Assembly (NCBI RefSeq): GCF_014174305.1 | Contig: NZ_JABEQH010000004.1 | Span: forward strand, 62,001-126,000 | DNA: 64,000 nucleotides | From: Gluconacetobacter johannae | GTDB lineage: Bacteria > Pseudomonadota > Alphaproteobacteria > Acetobacterales > Acetobacteraceae | Direction of reading: 5' to 3' | Part shown: piece by piece, positions 44,438-53,588 of the stretch | Numbering within the stretch: position 1 is the stretch's first letter | Layout of the letters: each line of letters opens with the position of its first letter | Position numbers and translations under genes: made by a program | Notes under the pieces: generated by a model | Databases searched by the model: none | Seen by the model: the letters and a program-made list of their open reading frames with translations, nothing else | What the model was told of the DNA's origin: nothing

Positions 44438-45202
44438 ATGACGGACGAACAGGATCATTTCGCGGCGCGTCATTACGGTGCGCGCGCGGCCGACTATGTC
44501 AGCAGCGCGGTCCACAGTGCCGGTGCGGATCTGGACGAGATCGAGCGGGTGGTGGCGGGCCGGGGCCTGCGCCGCGTCCTGGACCTGGGGTGCGGCGGTG
44601 GTCATGTCGCCTATCGCGTTGCCCCGCATGTCGGTGAAATCGTGACCTGCGACGTCACGCCCGAGATGCTGGAGGCCGTGGCGCGCACCGCGCGGCAACG
44701 CGGCCTGGCCAACATCGTGACGCACCGCGCGGCGGCCGAATCCCTGCCGTTCGCGGACGGGGCGTTCGACGCCGTGCTGTGCCGGTTCACCGCCCATCAC
44801 TGGTCCGGCATGGAGGCGGGACTGCGCGAGGCGCGGCGGGTGCTGGGTGTGGGCGGTGTCGCCGTCTTCGCCGATGTCGTGGCCCCGGCGGACCCGCTGT
44901 GCGACAGTTGGTTGCAGACGATGGAACTGCTGCGGGATCCGTCGCATGTGCGCGATTATCGCGTGGCGGAGTGGATGGCGGTGCTGGGGCGGGCCGGATT
45001 TGCGGTGCGGGAGGTCAGGTCGCACCGGTTGCGGATGGATTTCGCCGACTGGGTCGCCCGGACCCGGACCCCGGCCGAGCGGGTCGCGGCCATCCGGTCC
45101 CTGCAGAGTGACGCGCCGGCGGCCGTGCGGGCGGCCTTCGCACTCGAGACCGACGGCAGCTTCACGCTCGACACCGCTACGATAACGGTCGCGCCCACCT
45201 GA
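44438..45202 (+). CDS. SAM-dependent class I methyltransferase
   Basis: 254 residues. SAM-binding motif I VLDLGCGGGHVAYRVAPHVG, motif II region EIVTCDVTPEML, PFADGAFDAVLCRFTAHHW and LREARRVLGVGGVAVFADVV are those of UbiE/Methyltransf_11 proteins. Strong GGGGAG site before the ATG at 44438. Small-molecule substrate unknown. Divergent from the MmyB-type regulator. Confidence 0.9.
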   Translation: MTDEQDHFAARHYGARAADYVSSAVHSAGADLDEIERVVAGRGLRRVLDLGCGGGHVAYRVAPHVGEIVTCDVTPEMLEAVARTARQRGLANIVTHRAAAESLPFADGAFDAVLCRFTAHHWSGMEAGLREARRVLGVGGVAVFADVVAPADPLCDSWLQTMELLRDPSHVRDYRVAEWMAVLGRAGFAVREVRSHRLRMDFADWVARTRTPAERVAAIRSLQSDAPAAVRAAFALETDGSFTLDTATITVAPT

Positions 45203-45215
45203 TATCCGGCCGCGG

Positions 45216-45845
45216 TCAGCCCTCGTCGGGTGGACAATTGGCGTCGATGATCTGCCGGGCGAGGAGGGCGACATTGCCGGCCGGGCCGCCGGGACCGAAG
45301 ATCTGGGCGGCGATGAAGGTCCCTTCCATCAACAGCAGCAGGCCGTCGGCCAGCAGGGCTGGGTCGCGCGCGTTCATGGCCTGGGACATGACGGTCAGTC
45401 GCTGCCGGACCTCCTCCTTCAGGCGGCCGGCCACCTGCCGGACCGGATGGGCCTGGTCGGGATATTCCACCACCGCGTTGGTCAGGCCGCAGCCGCGATA
45501 ATCGGCCTGCGACGCACGGTCGGCCAGACCGGTGAAATACTCCAGGATCTGCGCGCGCACATTGTGCGGATGGCGGTCGGCCGCCGTTTCGAAACGCCGC
45601 CAGAATTCCTCCTGATAATCGCACAGATAGGCGGCCGCCAGATCGTCCTTCGAGCCATAGGCCCGATAGAGGCTGGGTTTCGTCACCCCGGCGTTCCGCA
45701 CGATCTCGTCCACGCCCACGGCGCGGATGCCGTGGCTGTAGAACAGGTCGCGCGCGGTATCGCGGATTTTCTCGGCTGCACGACGGCGTGGCGGGGTGGG
45801 GGGGGCGGTTTCCAGGGACACGATCGGCAAACTCGCGATTGACAA
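45216..45845 (-). CDS. TetR-family regulator
   Basis: 209 residues if started from TTG at 45845; a GTG at 45821 is an alternative. HTH: IRDTARDLFYSHGIRAVGVD followed by EIVRNAGVTKPSLYRAYGSKDDLAAAY. The C-terminal domain includes YRGCGLTNAVVEYPD, common in TetR proteins that control efflux or electrophile defence. Divergent from an MFS transporter gene, with 54 bp between the two starts, so it very likely represses that transporter. Confidence 0.85.
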   Translation of the reverse strand: MSIASLPIVSLETAPPTPPRRRAAEKIRDTARDLFYSHGIRAVGVDEIVRNAGVTKPSLYRAYGSKDDLAAAYLCDYQEEFWRRFETAADRHPHNVRAQILEYFTGLADRASQADYRGCGLTNAVVEYPDQAHPVRQVAGRLKEEVRQRLTVMSQAMNARDPALLADGLLLLMEGTFIAAQIFGPGGPAGNVALLARQIIDANCPPDEG

Positions 45846-45899
45846 TGTTACTGAACGGTACGTATCTGTTTATAGCACAATCAACCATCGGTCGGCCAC
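45846..45899. promoter_or_regulatory. Candidate TetR operator between regulator and MFS gene
   Basis: The short divergent gap holds ACTGAACGGTACGT (45847-45860), an imperfect palindrome of the kind bound by many proteobacterial TetR proteins (ACNGAACGGTNNGT). A TATAGC-like -10 element for the plus gene lies about 12 bp to its right. Assigned by pattern only. Confidence 0.4.
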
Positions 45900-47177
45900 A
45901 TGCGTATATCGTCTTCCCATCCCCGTTACGTCTTCGTGGTGCTTGCGGTCACGTTCGTTTCGTTGCTGGTTTCGGCGGCGCTGCGGGCGACGCCCGGCGT
46001 GCTGATGATGCCGTTGCAGCATGCGCTGGGCTGGACGCGCGAGGATATCTCGTTCTCGGCGGCGGTTGGCATCTTCCTGTACGGGCTGATGGGGCCGTTC
46101 TCGGCGGCGCTGATGCAAGGGGTGGGCATCCGCCGGACCCTGCTGGGTGCGCTGGCGCTGATGGCGGTCGCCACCGGCGCGTCGCTGTGGATGACCCGGC
46201 CGTGGCAGTTCTTCGCCACCTGGGGCGTGCTGACCGGGTTGGGGACCGGGTCGGTCGCGATGGTTCTGGGGGCGACGGTGGTCAACCGCTGGTTCGTCGC
46301 GCGCCGGGGCCTGATGATGGGCATCCTGGCGGCCAGCACCGCCACCGGTTCGCTGCTGTTCCTGCCGGTGCTGGCGGCACTGGCCCAGAACCGGGGCTGG
46401 CAGGCCGTGGTGCTGAGCGTCTGCGTCGCGTGCGTGGTGCTGATCCCGCTGGTGGCGGCATTGCTGCCGGAACGGCCGGCCGATCGCGGGCTGGTGCCCT
46501 ATGGCGCCGGGCCCGGCTACCTGCCGCCGCCGCCGGCACACGGCCATCCGGTGGCGGTGGCGCTGGGCACGCTGGCGTGGGCGGCGGGGCGCCTGGATTT
46601 CTGGCTGCTGTTCCTGACGTTCTTCGTCTGCGGCTTCACCACCAACGGGCTGATCGGCACGCATTTCATCGCCATCTGCGCCGATCATGGCATCGCCGAG
46701 GTCCCGGCGGCGGGGCTGCTGGCCACCATGGGGCTGTTCGACCTGGTGGGCACGACGCTGTCGGGCTGGCTGACCGACCGGTTCGATGCGCGCAGGCTGC
46801 TGTGCGTTTATTACGGGCTGCGCGGGGTCTCGCTGATCTTCCTGCCGTTCTGCGATTTTTCACCGACCGCGCTGATGGTGTTCGGCGTGTTCTACGGGCT
46901 GGACTGGATTGCCACGGTGCCGCCGACATTGCGCCTGACCAACGCGGCGTTCGGCGAACGCCTGGCCCCCGTCGTGTTCGGCTGGGTCTTCTTCGGCCAT
47001 CAGGTCGGCGCCGCCTGCGCCGCCTATGTCGCCGGGATGCTGCGGGAGCGGATGGGAAGTTACGAACAGATGCTGGTCATGGCCGGGCTGACGGGCCTTG
47101 TCGCGGCGCTGCTGGCGTTGGGCATCGGCGGGCGTGTTGCCGACGCCGGGGGCGAGCTGGCGCCGGTCGCGCGTTGA
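45900..47177 (+). CDS. MFS transporter, OFA/monocarboxylate-like
   Basis: 425 residues, twelve membrane segments in two halves with the cytoplasmic loop at about 195-220. WTREDISFSAAVGIFLYGLM and the VNRWFVARRGLMMGILAAST segment (with RRG instead of GRR) resemble the oxalate/formate and monocarboxylate porter-like MFS group found in acetic acid bacteria. The second half carries GWLTDRFDARRLL as the motif A repeat. Under the divergent TetR gene. Transport direction and substrate unknown. Confidence 0.88.
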   Translation: MRISSSHPRYVFVVLAVTFVSLLVSAALRATPGVLMMPLQHALGWTREDISFSAAVGIFLYGLMGPFSAALMQGVGIRRTLLGALALMAVATGASLWMTRPWQFFATWGVLTGLGTGSVAMVLGATVVNRWFVARRGLMMGILAASTATGSLLFLPVLAALAQNRGWQAVVLSVCVACVVLIPLVAALLPERPADRGLVPYGAGPGYLPPPPAHGHPVAVALGTLAWAAGRLDFWLLFLTFFVCGFTTNGLIGTHFIAICADHGIAEVPAAGLLATMGLFDLVGTTLSGWLTDRFDARRLLCVYYGLRGVSLIFLPFCDFSPTALMVFGVFYGLDWIATVPPTLRLTNAAFGERLAPVVFGWVFFGHQVGAACAAYVAGMLRERMGSYEQMLVMAGLTGLVAALLALGIGGRVADAGGELAPVAR

Positions 47178-47273
47178 AGGCTATCGCCTCGGGCGCGCAT
47201 GCCGCTTGATTTTCCGGGCCGCCCGGTCTGAAAACGCGGTTGGACCATCACGTCTTCAGATCCGGGGCAGGCG

Positions 47274-48686
47274 ATGCGAAACAGCAGTCAGATATGGGAT
47301 TTCGTCGAGGCACGGAAGGAACCGCTCATTGCGCTCAGCGACGCGGTCTGGGCGGTGCCGGAACTGAATTTCGGCGAATTCCGGTCGGTCGCCCTGCATG
47401 GCGCGACCCTGGAGAGCGAGGGCTTCCGCGTGACCCGCGACGTGGCCGGCCTGCCGACGGCGATCATGGGCGAAGCCGGGGAGGGCGGTCCGGTCATCGC
47501 CATCCTGGGTGAATATGACGCCCTGCCGGGCCTGAGCCAGCAGGCGGGGGCCACCGAACCCTGCCCCCTGCCGGGTGACGGCAACGGCCATGCCTGCGGG
47601 CATAACCTGCTGGGCTCGGCGTCGCTGCTGGCCGCGACCGCGGTCAAGAACTGGCTGGCCGCCACCGGGACGCCGGGCCGCGTCCGCTATTATGGCTGCC
47701 CGGCCGAGGAAGGCGGCGCGGGCAAGGGATTCATGGTCCGCGCCGGGGTGTTCGATGACGTCGATGCCGCGATTTCCTGGCATCCGTTCTGCTTTGCCAC
47801 TGTCTTTCCGCCATCGGCGCTGGCCAATGTGCGGCTGGACTTCACCTTCACCGGCCGCGCCGCCCATGCGGCGGCGGCCCCGCATCTGGGCCGATCGGCG
47901 CTGGATGCGGCGGAACTGATGAACATCGGCGTCAACTATCTGCGCGAACATATGCTGCCCAGTTCGCGCATCCATTACGCCTATCAGGATGCGGGTGGCG
48001 TCGCACCCAATGTGGTGCAGGCCCGCACCGTCATCCGCTACACCGTCCGGGCGGCGGAACTGGAGGACATGCTGGCGCTGGCCGATCGCGTGCGCCAGGT
48101 GGCCGAGGGGGCCGCGATGATGACGGAAACCACCGTCACCTGCGCGGTCGTCAGCGGCATGGCCAACCTGCTGGGCAATCCGCCGCTGGAGGCCGCGATG
48201 CAGGCCAACCTGGAACGTCTTGGTCCGCCGCCGTTCGACGCCGCCGATCAGGCCTTCGCGCGCCAGATGCAGGCGACTTTCAGCGAACAGGATATCGTCA
48301 CCGCCTTCCGGCAGGTCGGCCTGCCGGTCGATCGCACGACGGCGCTGTGCGACAGGATTTTGCCCTATCCGACGCCGGGCGGCGCGGTGACCCTGGGGTC
48401 GACCGATGTCGGCGACGTCAGCTGGACGGTGCCGACCGTGCAGGCGCTGGGGGCGACCTGCGCCATCGGGACGGCGCTTCATTCCTGGCAGATGACGGCG
48501 CAGGGCACCTCGGCCCTGGCCCACAAGGGCATGGTCCATGTCGCCAAGATCATGGCGGCGACGGCGACCGATCTGTTGTCCGATGCGGGGTTGCTGGACC
48601 GCGCGAAGCAGGACCATGCGGCGAAGCTGCGGCAACGCCCCTATGTCAGCCCCATGCCGCCGGAGGTTCAGCCGCCGATCGCATAG
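47274..48686 (+). CDS. M20-family amidohydrolase, AbgB-like
   Basis: 470 residues. ILGEYDALPGLSQQAG (77-92), GNGHACGHNLLGSASL with the metal-binding HACGH, GCPAEEGGAGKGFMVRAGVF with the Glu-Glu pair, and the dimerisation domain with TFTGRAAHAAAAPHLGRSAL. TDVGDVSWTVPT carries a late metal ligand region. These are the marks of AbgB (p-aminobenzoyl-glutamate hydrolase subunit) and related aminoacyl-amide hydrolases. Follows the MFS gene by 96 bp on the same strand, so the transporter may import its substrate. Confidence 0.88.
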   Translation: MRNSSQIWDFVEARKEPLIALSDAVWAVPELNFGEFRSVALHGATLESEGFRVTRDVAGLPTAIMGEAGEGGPVIAILGEYDALPGLSQQAGATEPCPLPGDGNGHACGHNLLGSASLLAATAVKNWLAATGTPGRVRYYGCPAEEGGAGKGFMVRAGVFDDVDAAISWHPFCFATVFPPSALANVRLDFTFTGRAAHAAAAPHLGRSALDAAELMNIGVNYLREHMLPSSRIHYAYQDAGGVAPNVVQARTVIRYTVRAAELEDMLALADRVRQVAEGAAMMTETTVTCAVVSGMANLLGNPPLEAAMQANLERLGPPPFDAADQAFARQMQATFSEQDIVTAFRQVGLPVDRTTALCDRILPYPTPGGAVTLGSTDVGDVSWTVPTVQALGATCAIGTALHSWQMTAQGTSALAHKGMVHVAKIMAATATDLLSDAGLLDRAKQDHAAKLRQRPYVSPMPPEVQPPIA

Positions 48687-48689
48687 GCC

Positions 48690-48873
48690 GGGCCAGCAAG
48701 GGGCCGGGTTCGATGGCGGTGGCACCGCCGCGCAGCGTCATGTTGCGGCCGCCGGCACGGTTCCGGAATTCGAGGATTTGGCCTGATAGAGACCGGCGCG
48801 GCCGGCGAGAAATACCGACCCAGCTCAGCATCTGGCGGCGCGTCTGCGCCGGATACCGGGGCTCCGTGGTCAT
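48690..48873 (-). pseudogene. Decayed paralogue of the Tat-exported FAD amine oxidase
   Basis: From an ATG at 48873 the frame reads a start aligned residue for residue with the intact oxidase at 51987: TRRQML at 11-16 in both, then ILEFRNRAGGRNMTLRGG (33-50), which matches residues 83-100 of the intact protein (ILEFQNRSGGRNISLRGG). The intervening 50 codons, including the GAGLAG FAD-binding loop, and everything after residue 101 are gone. The fragment therefore cannot bind FAD. It lies on the far side of the TonB receptor gene from the intact copy and is oriented opposite to it. Confidence 0.8.
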
Positions 48874-48935
48874 TAACTGTCCACGGATATTTTAGCTTTT
48901 TACGGAGCGATCTGTTCACGCGCCGTGAAAACTCG

Positions 48936-48965
48936 GCAGGCGAGCATGATGTCATGCTCGCCTGC
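48936..48965 (-). terminator. Rho-independent terminator of the TonB receptor gene
   Basis: Perfect 14-bp stem GCAGGCGAGCATGA / TCATGCTCGCCTGC starting 8 bp after the receptor stop codon; read on the minus strand it is followed by CGAGTTTTC, a short T run. Convincing intrinsic terminator. Confidence 0.75.
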
Positions 48966-48973
48966 TTCGCGTT

Positions 48974-51697
48974 TTAGAAGGTCACGTTCAGACGGCCGTA
49001 GTAGTAGCCGCCGGTGATGGGAACCTGAAGCGAGAACTGGTCATAGACCTGGGCGCCATAGGGGTTCACGTTCTGGGGCACCTTGCGAGGGCGAACATTG
49101 AAGATATTGTTCGCGCCGACGGCGAGGTGGAAGTGCTGGTTGAACCGGTATCCGACCTCGAGATCGGTCAGCCAGCGCGGCGTGTTCTTGAACTGCGAGA
49201 AGCAGGAATTGCTGTAACGAAGCTTGCCACCGTCTGCCGGACAGGTCAGGGCGCTGTTGGTCCAGTCCGAATATTGCAGCATATCCGTGGTCTCGCCGTA
49301 GCGGGTCTGGCGGACGTTGATGTCCCAGGCGCCGACGGTGTAATAGGCATTCAGGATGATCTTGCTGCGCGGATAGGCCGTGGTGATGTAGCCGGCATTC
49401 TGCTCGTTCAGGATCTGCGATCCATCGGGGGCCGTGCCGTTATGATGCAGGCGCGTCCGGTTCAGGTCCAGCGCCATGCTCAGCGCCAGATTGCCGTACT
49501 GATGCAGGTGGAACGTGTAGTCGGCCTTGATATCCAGGCCCTGCGTGCGGGTGCTGGCGCCATTGGTCAGGTAATAGGCGCTGACCTGCGAAGGATCGGC
49601 GTCTGAAGCCAGCGCATAACCCATATTACGGATTGCATCGACCGCCGCATTCCCCGTGACGGTGCCACCACCGACGATGCGATTACGCAGATTGATCTGG
49701 TAGACATCGGTTTCGATATGGAACCCGTCGATGGGCTCGAGGACGATACCGCCCGACTCACTGACCGACTGCTCAGGCTTCAGCGGCTGTGCACCCAGCG
49801 CGCGGGCCGCCGGCGAATCCGCCGCCAACATGCCGCTCGCGCCACCCGGGCTGACATTCATCGCGCTGTAATGCGTTTCCGCCAGCGTCGGCGCACGGAA
49901 GCCGGTGCTGATCGTGCCGCGGATCGCCACCCGGCGCGAGAAATCGTAGCGGGTCGAAATCTTGCCGTTCTGGGTATTGCCAACGTCGGTGTAATGCTCG
50001 AACCGGCCGGCAAAATCCAGGTCCCAATGCTTGGTCAGACGGAAATCACCGTCGATATAGGCGGCGAAGATGTTGCGGTTCCAATTGCCCGCACTCTGCG
50101 GCCCAAGGCCGGCATAGCCCTGCGTGCCACCCGCTTCGTAGGAAGGCGGATTGCCCGCGATGATCTGGTAGGTTTCCAGGCGATGCTCGCCACCGACCGC
50201 CAGCGTCATGGGAACGACATTGGCGATATTGAAACGACGGCGGAAATCCAGATTGTTCGTCCACTGCGCCATGCGATACGTCTCCGCACGCGCCTGAGTC
50301 GGCGACCAGCCGCAGCCTTCGGACGAATAATTATTCGCCAGGTCGTTCGGGTCGGTCGTGCAGATGGCGTCGGAACCATCCGCATTGGCATGGACAGTTT
50401 TCAACATCCCCGGGTTGGCGGTGTTCTTGTTGCCGATCTTCGTCCCGTCGGCGCCATAGGTCGAACTGGCGTCCCAGTCCCAGTTGCCGAACAGCCTGTC
50501 GCCCTTCAGGCCCATGGTGACGGCGTAATCGTTTTCCTCGTTGGTTTCGGTCGGCGAGAAACCATTGGGATACATGTCCGGGGCGATGGTCGGGATACGG
50601 TAATTCTCGTAGGCTTCGCCATGACGGTGAGCATAGGTGAGGTTGCCGTAGAACTGCAGCCTGTCGTCGATGAGATCCTTGCCCCACTCGATGCCCAGGT
50701 TTTCGCGGGTCTCTTCCGGACGGCCCAGGATCTTGTTGAGGTTTGTCGGCATGTTGCGCGCATTTGCCACGACGCCGTTGTAATAGTGCGAGGTATCCGC
50801 CCCTTCGGGCCAATAGCCAAGCAGGCGATGATCGGCGGCGCCGACGTTCATGTGGTCGGTGTGATACATCTGGCCGCTGATGTGCACGAAGCCGTTATTG
50901 CCCCATTTGAAGCCGCCGTCGGCATTGAGCTGGTACTGCCAGCCATCGCCGTTATAGGCGTTGGCGCCGGTCTGCGCGCTCATATCCAGGCCGTGGTCGG
51001 CTTTCTTCGTGATGATGTTCACCACGCCGGCGATCGCGTCGGAACCGTACATGGCCGCCGCGCCGTCTTCGAGCACTTCGATATGGTCGATCATGTTCGC
51101 CGGGATCATGTTCAGATCCGCGCCGGTCGAACCGAACTGCGGGCCGGAATCGGCGACGATGTTCGCGGTGTTATGACGGCGCTTGCCGTCGACCAGCACC
51201 AGCACTTCGTTGGGGCCCAGGCCACGCATCTGGATGGAGGAGGTCAGCGCCGCCGAGTCCGCGCCCATGGCGACCACGTTGATCGAGGCGTAGGTCTTGG
51301 TCAGCGCGTCCGCCAGGTTCATCTGGCCCGACCGGCGCAGCACGGCGGACGAGACGACGGTGATGGGGCTGGAGCTCTGGCGGGCGTGGCGGTTGGTGGC
51401 GTGCGTGCCGGTGACGATCACGGCCTCGCCCGCGTCGGCCGGCGGCGGATGATACGGGGCGGCCGGGGCAACCGCCGGAACGACGGCGGGGATGGCGTGC
51501 GCGGCCACCGGGGTGGTCGGGGCCTTCTGCGCGGCTGCCGCCGCAGACTTCGACGCCTGGCGCGTGGTCTTGTGGGGGGCTGTAGCCGCATAGGCGTCCA
51601 CGGTGCCGGCGCAACCGATGGCGGAAATCATGGTCGCGGCAACGAGGCGTCGTCGTAAGCTCATATAAAGGGACCCGTTCATGATTTGATAAGACAT
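48974..51697 (-). CDS. TonB-dependent outer-membrane receptor
   Basis: 907 residues from the ATG at 51697 (TAAGG 6 nt upstream). A signal peptide ends near the AYA-A site at about residue 37, followed by a roughly 50-residue Ala/Pro-rich linker and a TonB box-like EAVIVTG. The plug domain has SPITVVSSAVLRRSGQMNLA, LGPNEVLVLVDGKRRHN, IEVLEDGAAAMYGSDAIAGV followed by VNIITKK. The 22-strand barrel ends with YGRLNVTF. The DGKRRH-type plug is the large class of receptors for sugars, siderophores or other small solutes. Divergent from the oxidase/cytochrome c/RidA operon, so it may import that enzyme's substrate. Confidence 0.92.
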   Translation of the reverse strand: MSYQIMNGSLYMSLRRRLVAATMISAIGCAGTVDAYAATAPHKTTRQASKSAAAAAQKAPTTPVAAHAIPAVVPAVAPAAPYHPPPADAGEAVIVTGTHATNRHARQSSSPITVVSSAVLRRSGQMNLADALTKTYASINVVAMGADSAALTSSIQMRGLGPNEVLVLVDGKRRHNTANIVADSGPQFGSTGADLNMIPANMIDHIEVLEDGAAAMYGSDAIAGVVNIITKKADHGLDMSAQTGANAYNGDGWQYQLNADGGFKWGNNGFVHISGQMYHTDHMNVGAADHRLLGYWPEGADTSHYYNGVVANARNMPTNLNKILGRPEETRENLGIEWGKDLIDDRLQFYGNLTYAHRHGEAYENYRIPTIAPDMYPNGFSPTETNEENDYAVTMGLKGDRLFGNWDWDASSTYGADGTKIGNKNTANPGMLKTVHANADGSDAICTTDPNDLANNYSSEGCGWSPTQARAETYRMAQWTNNLDFRRRFNIANVVPMTLAVGGEHRLETYQIIAGNPPSYEAGGTQGYAGLGPQSAGNWNRNIFAAYIDGDFRLTKHWDLDFAGRFEHYTDVGNTQNGKISTRYDFSRRVAIRGTISTGFRAPTLAETHYSAMNVSPGGASGMLAADSPAARALGAQPLKPEQSVSESGGIVLEPIDGFHIETDVYQINLRNRIVGGGTVTGNAAVDAIRNMGYALASDADPSQVSAYYLTNGASTRTQGLDIKADYTFHLHQYGNLALSMALDLNRTRLHHNGTAPDGSQILNEQNAGYITTAYPRSKIILNAYYTVGAWDINVRQTRYGETTDMLQYSDWTNSALTCPADGGKLRYSNSCFSQFKNTPRWLTDLEVGYRFNQHFHLAVGANNIFNVRPRKVPQNVNPYGAQVYDQFSLQVPITGGYYYGRLNVTF

Positions 51698-51702
51698 CGT
51701 AA

Positions 51703-51715
51703 CCTTACCGTAAGG
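51703..51715 (-). promoter_or_regulatory. Palindrome overlapping the TonB receptor ribosome site
   Basis: CCTTACCGTAAGG: two 6-bp arms around one base, placed 5-17 bp before the receptor start, so that one arm supplies the TAAGG ribosome site. It could be an operator or a translational switch controlling the receptor. Not seen elsewhere in the window by eye. Confidence 0.35.
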
Positions 51716-51986
51716 AGGAACGTTCCGATAACAGCCTAAATATGGACCGTGACGCTTTCGTCTCAATATGTTGCATTTTGATGACAGCCGGGGGCCGGTC
51801 CGACCGGATCGGATGCGGACGCAGCCGCGGTTCGCCCCGTCGCGGCATGGGGCATCCGGCCATGGGATGAAAAACGTTACGATTATGTGATCGGATGATT
51901 GCTCCGGCCCGACATCTCCCTGTAACTAGCGTTGCACCCGCATGGATCGTCATCGGACATGCGCCACTTCATCCTGGGGAAGCTTG

Positions 51987-53588
51987 ATGACAAATGCTTT
52001 CCAGCGTCCGGCGGCCACGCGCCGCCAGATGCTGACACGAATTGGTATCCTGGGCGGCAGCGCCGCCCTTTATCAGGCGATGACCAGCCTGGGCCATGCG
52101 GCCGGCACCGACTTTCGCGGCGCGCCGGCCCTGACCGGGGCGAAGCGCGGCACCCGCGTCCTGGTGCTGGGCGCCGGCCTGGCCGGCATGCTGGCCGCCT
52201 ATGAACTGCGTAAGGCCGGCTACCAGGTCCGGATCCTCGAATTCCAGAACCGCAGCGGCGGCCGCAATATTTCGTTGCGCGGTGGCGACACGCTGACGGA
52301 GCTGGGCGGCGCCACGCAGAAGGTCCAGTTTGCCCCCGGCAACTACATCAATCCCGGCCCGTGGCGCATCCCGTACCACCACCAGGGACTGTTGCATTAT
52401 TGTCGCGAGTTCGGGGTGGAGCTGGAACCGTTCGTCGAGTTGAACCACAACTCGTGGTTGCATTCCTCGGACAATTTCGGCGGCAAGCCGGTGCGCTATC
52501 GTGACTATGCCGCCGACTTCATGGGCTTCACGGCGGAACTGCTGTCCAAGTCCATCGAGCAGCACAAGCTGGATGAAGTCATCTCGGCCGACGAGCGCGC
52601 GCATGTCGCGGCGGCGATGCGCGGCTGGGCGGGGCTGGAGGCCGACGGCGCGTATCGCAAGGGCGTCAGCAGTTCGCTGCGGCGCGGTTTCGCCAAGCCG
52701 CAGGGCGGCGGCGTGGATGGGGCGCCGGTCCCGTCCGACCTGTTCGCCCGCGACGAGGTCATGCGCTCCGGCCTGTGGCAATGGCTGGCGTTCCACGAGC
52801 GGCTGGACATGCAGACGACCATGTTCCAGCCGGTCGGCGGCATGGACCAGATCGGCAAGGGCTTCACCCGCCAGGTGCATGACCTCATCACCCTGAACTG
52901 CAAGGTCTCGTCCATCCATCAGGACGATCATGGCGTTCAGGTCACCTACAACGACATGGCCAATGGCGGCGCCGTCCGGCAGGAAAGCGCGGATTACTGC
53001 GTCTGCACCATTCCCCTGTCGGTGCTGTCGCAGCTCGATATCCAGGTCAGCGGCCCGCTGAAGGCCGCCATCGCCGCGGTGCCCTATGCCTCGTCGGTCA
53101 AGCTGGGCATGGAGTTCAACCGCCGCTTCTGGGAGGAAGACGACCAGATCTACGGCGGCATCAGCTTCACCGACCAGCCGATCAGCCAGATCTCCTACCC
53201 CAGCCACGGCTATTTCTCGCGGGGGCCGGCGGTCCTGCTGGGCGGCTACATGTTCGGCCCCGCCGCCTACGACTTCGCGGGCATGACCCCGGCCGAGCGA
53301 ATCGAGCACGGCCTGGCGCAGGGGTCGGTGATCCATCCGAACTATCGCAAGGAATTCCGCGGCGGCGTGGCCGTGTCCTGGAGCCGGATGCCCTGGACGC
53401 TGGGATGCTGCTCCATGTGGACCGAGCAGAGCCGCAAGACGCACTACAAGACATTGTGCGCGGTGGACAACCGGATCGTCCTGGCCGGCGAACATGCCTC
53501 CTATATCGGCTGCTGGCAGGAAGGCGCGATCCTGTCCTCGCTCGACGCCATCACCCGTCTGCACAAACGCGCGCTGGGAGCTGCCTGA
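51987..53588 (+). CDS. Tat-exported flavin amine oxidase / amino-acid dehydrogenase
   Basis: 533 residues. Tat signal peptide with TRRQML (11-16) and a weakly hydrophobic segment to AAG at about 40. FAD Rossmann motif LGAGLAGMLAAYELRKAG (61-78) and LEFQNRSGGRN (84-94) of the flavin monoamine oxidase / L-amino acid oxidase family; the C-terminal IVLAGEHASYIGCWQEGAILSS closes the FAD site. It should oxidise an amine or amino acid in the periplasm to an imine. A c-type cytochrome gene starts within its stop codon (TGATG) and a secreted RidA follows, suggesting it passes electrons to cytochrome c, as NicA2 does to CycN, rather than to oxygen. GGGGAA precedes the ATG. Confidence 0.88.
   Translation: MTNAFQRPAATRRQMLTRIGILGGSAALYQAMTSLGHAAGTDFRGAPALTGAKRGTRVLVLGAGLAGMLAAYELRKAGYQVRILEFQNRSGGRNISLRGGDTLTELGGATQKVQFAPGNYINPGPWRIPYHHQGLLHYCREFGVELEPFVELNHNSWLHSSDNFGGKPVRYRDYAADFMGFTAELLSKSIEQHKLDEVISADERAHVAAAMRGWAGLEADGAYRKGVSSSLRRGFAKPQGGGVDGAPVPSDLFARDEVMRSGLWQWLAFHERLDMQTTMFQPVGGMDQIGKGFTRQVHDLITLNCKVSSIHQDDHGVQVTYNDMANGGAVRQESADYCVCTIPLSVLSQLDIQVSGPLKAAIAAVPYASSVKLGMEFNRRFWEEDDQIYGGISFTDQPISQISYPSHGYFSRGPAVLLGGYMFGPAAYDFAGMTPAERIEHGLAQGSVIHPNYRKEFRGGVAVSWSRMPWTLGCCSMWTEQSRKTHYKTLCAVDNRIVLAGEHASYIGCWQEGAILSSLDAITRLHKRALGAA

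Noticed and set aside
49718-51658. A 646-codon plus-strand frame antisense to the TonB receptor
   Set aside because: Low-complexity Gly/Arg/Val-rich composition, no motifs; the opposite strand encodes a complete receptor with a signal peptide and terminator.
51969-53564. A 531-codon minus-strand frame antisense to the FAD oxidase
   Set aside because: No motifs and no ribosome site; the plus strand has the Tat signal and FAD motifs.
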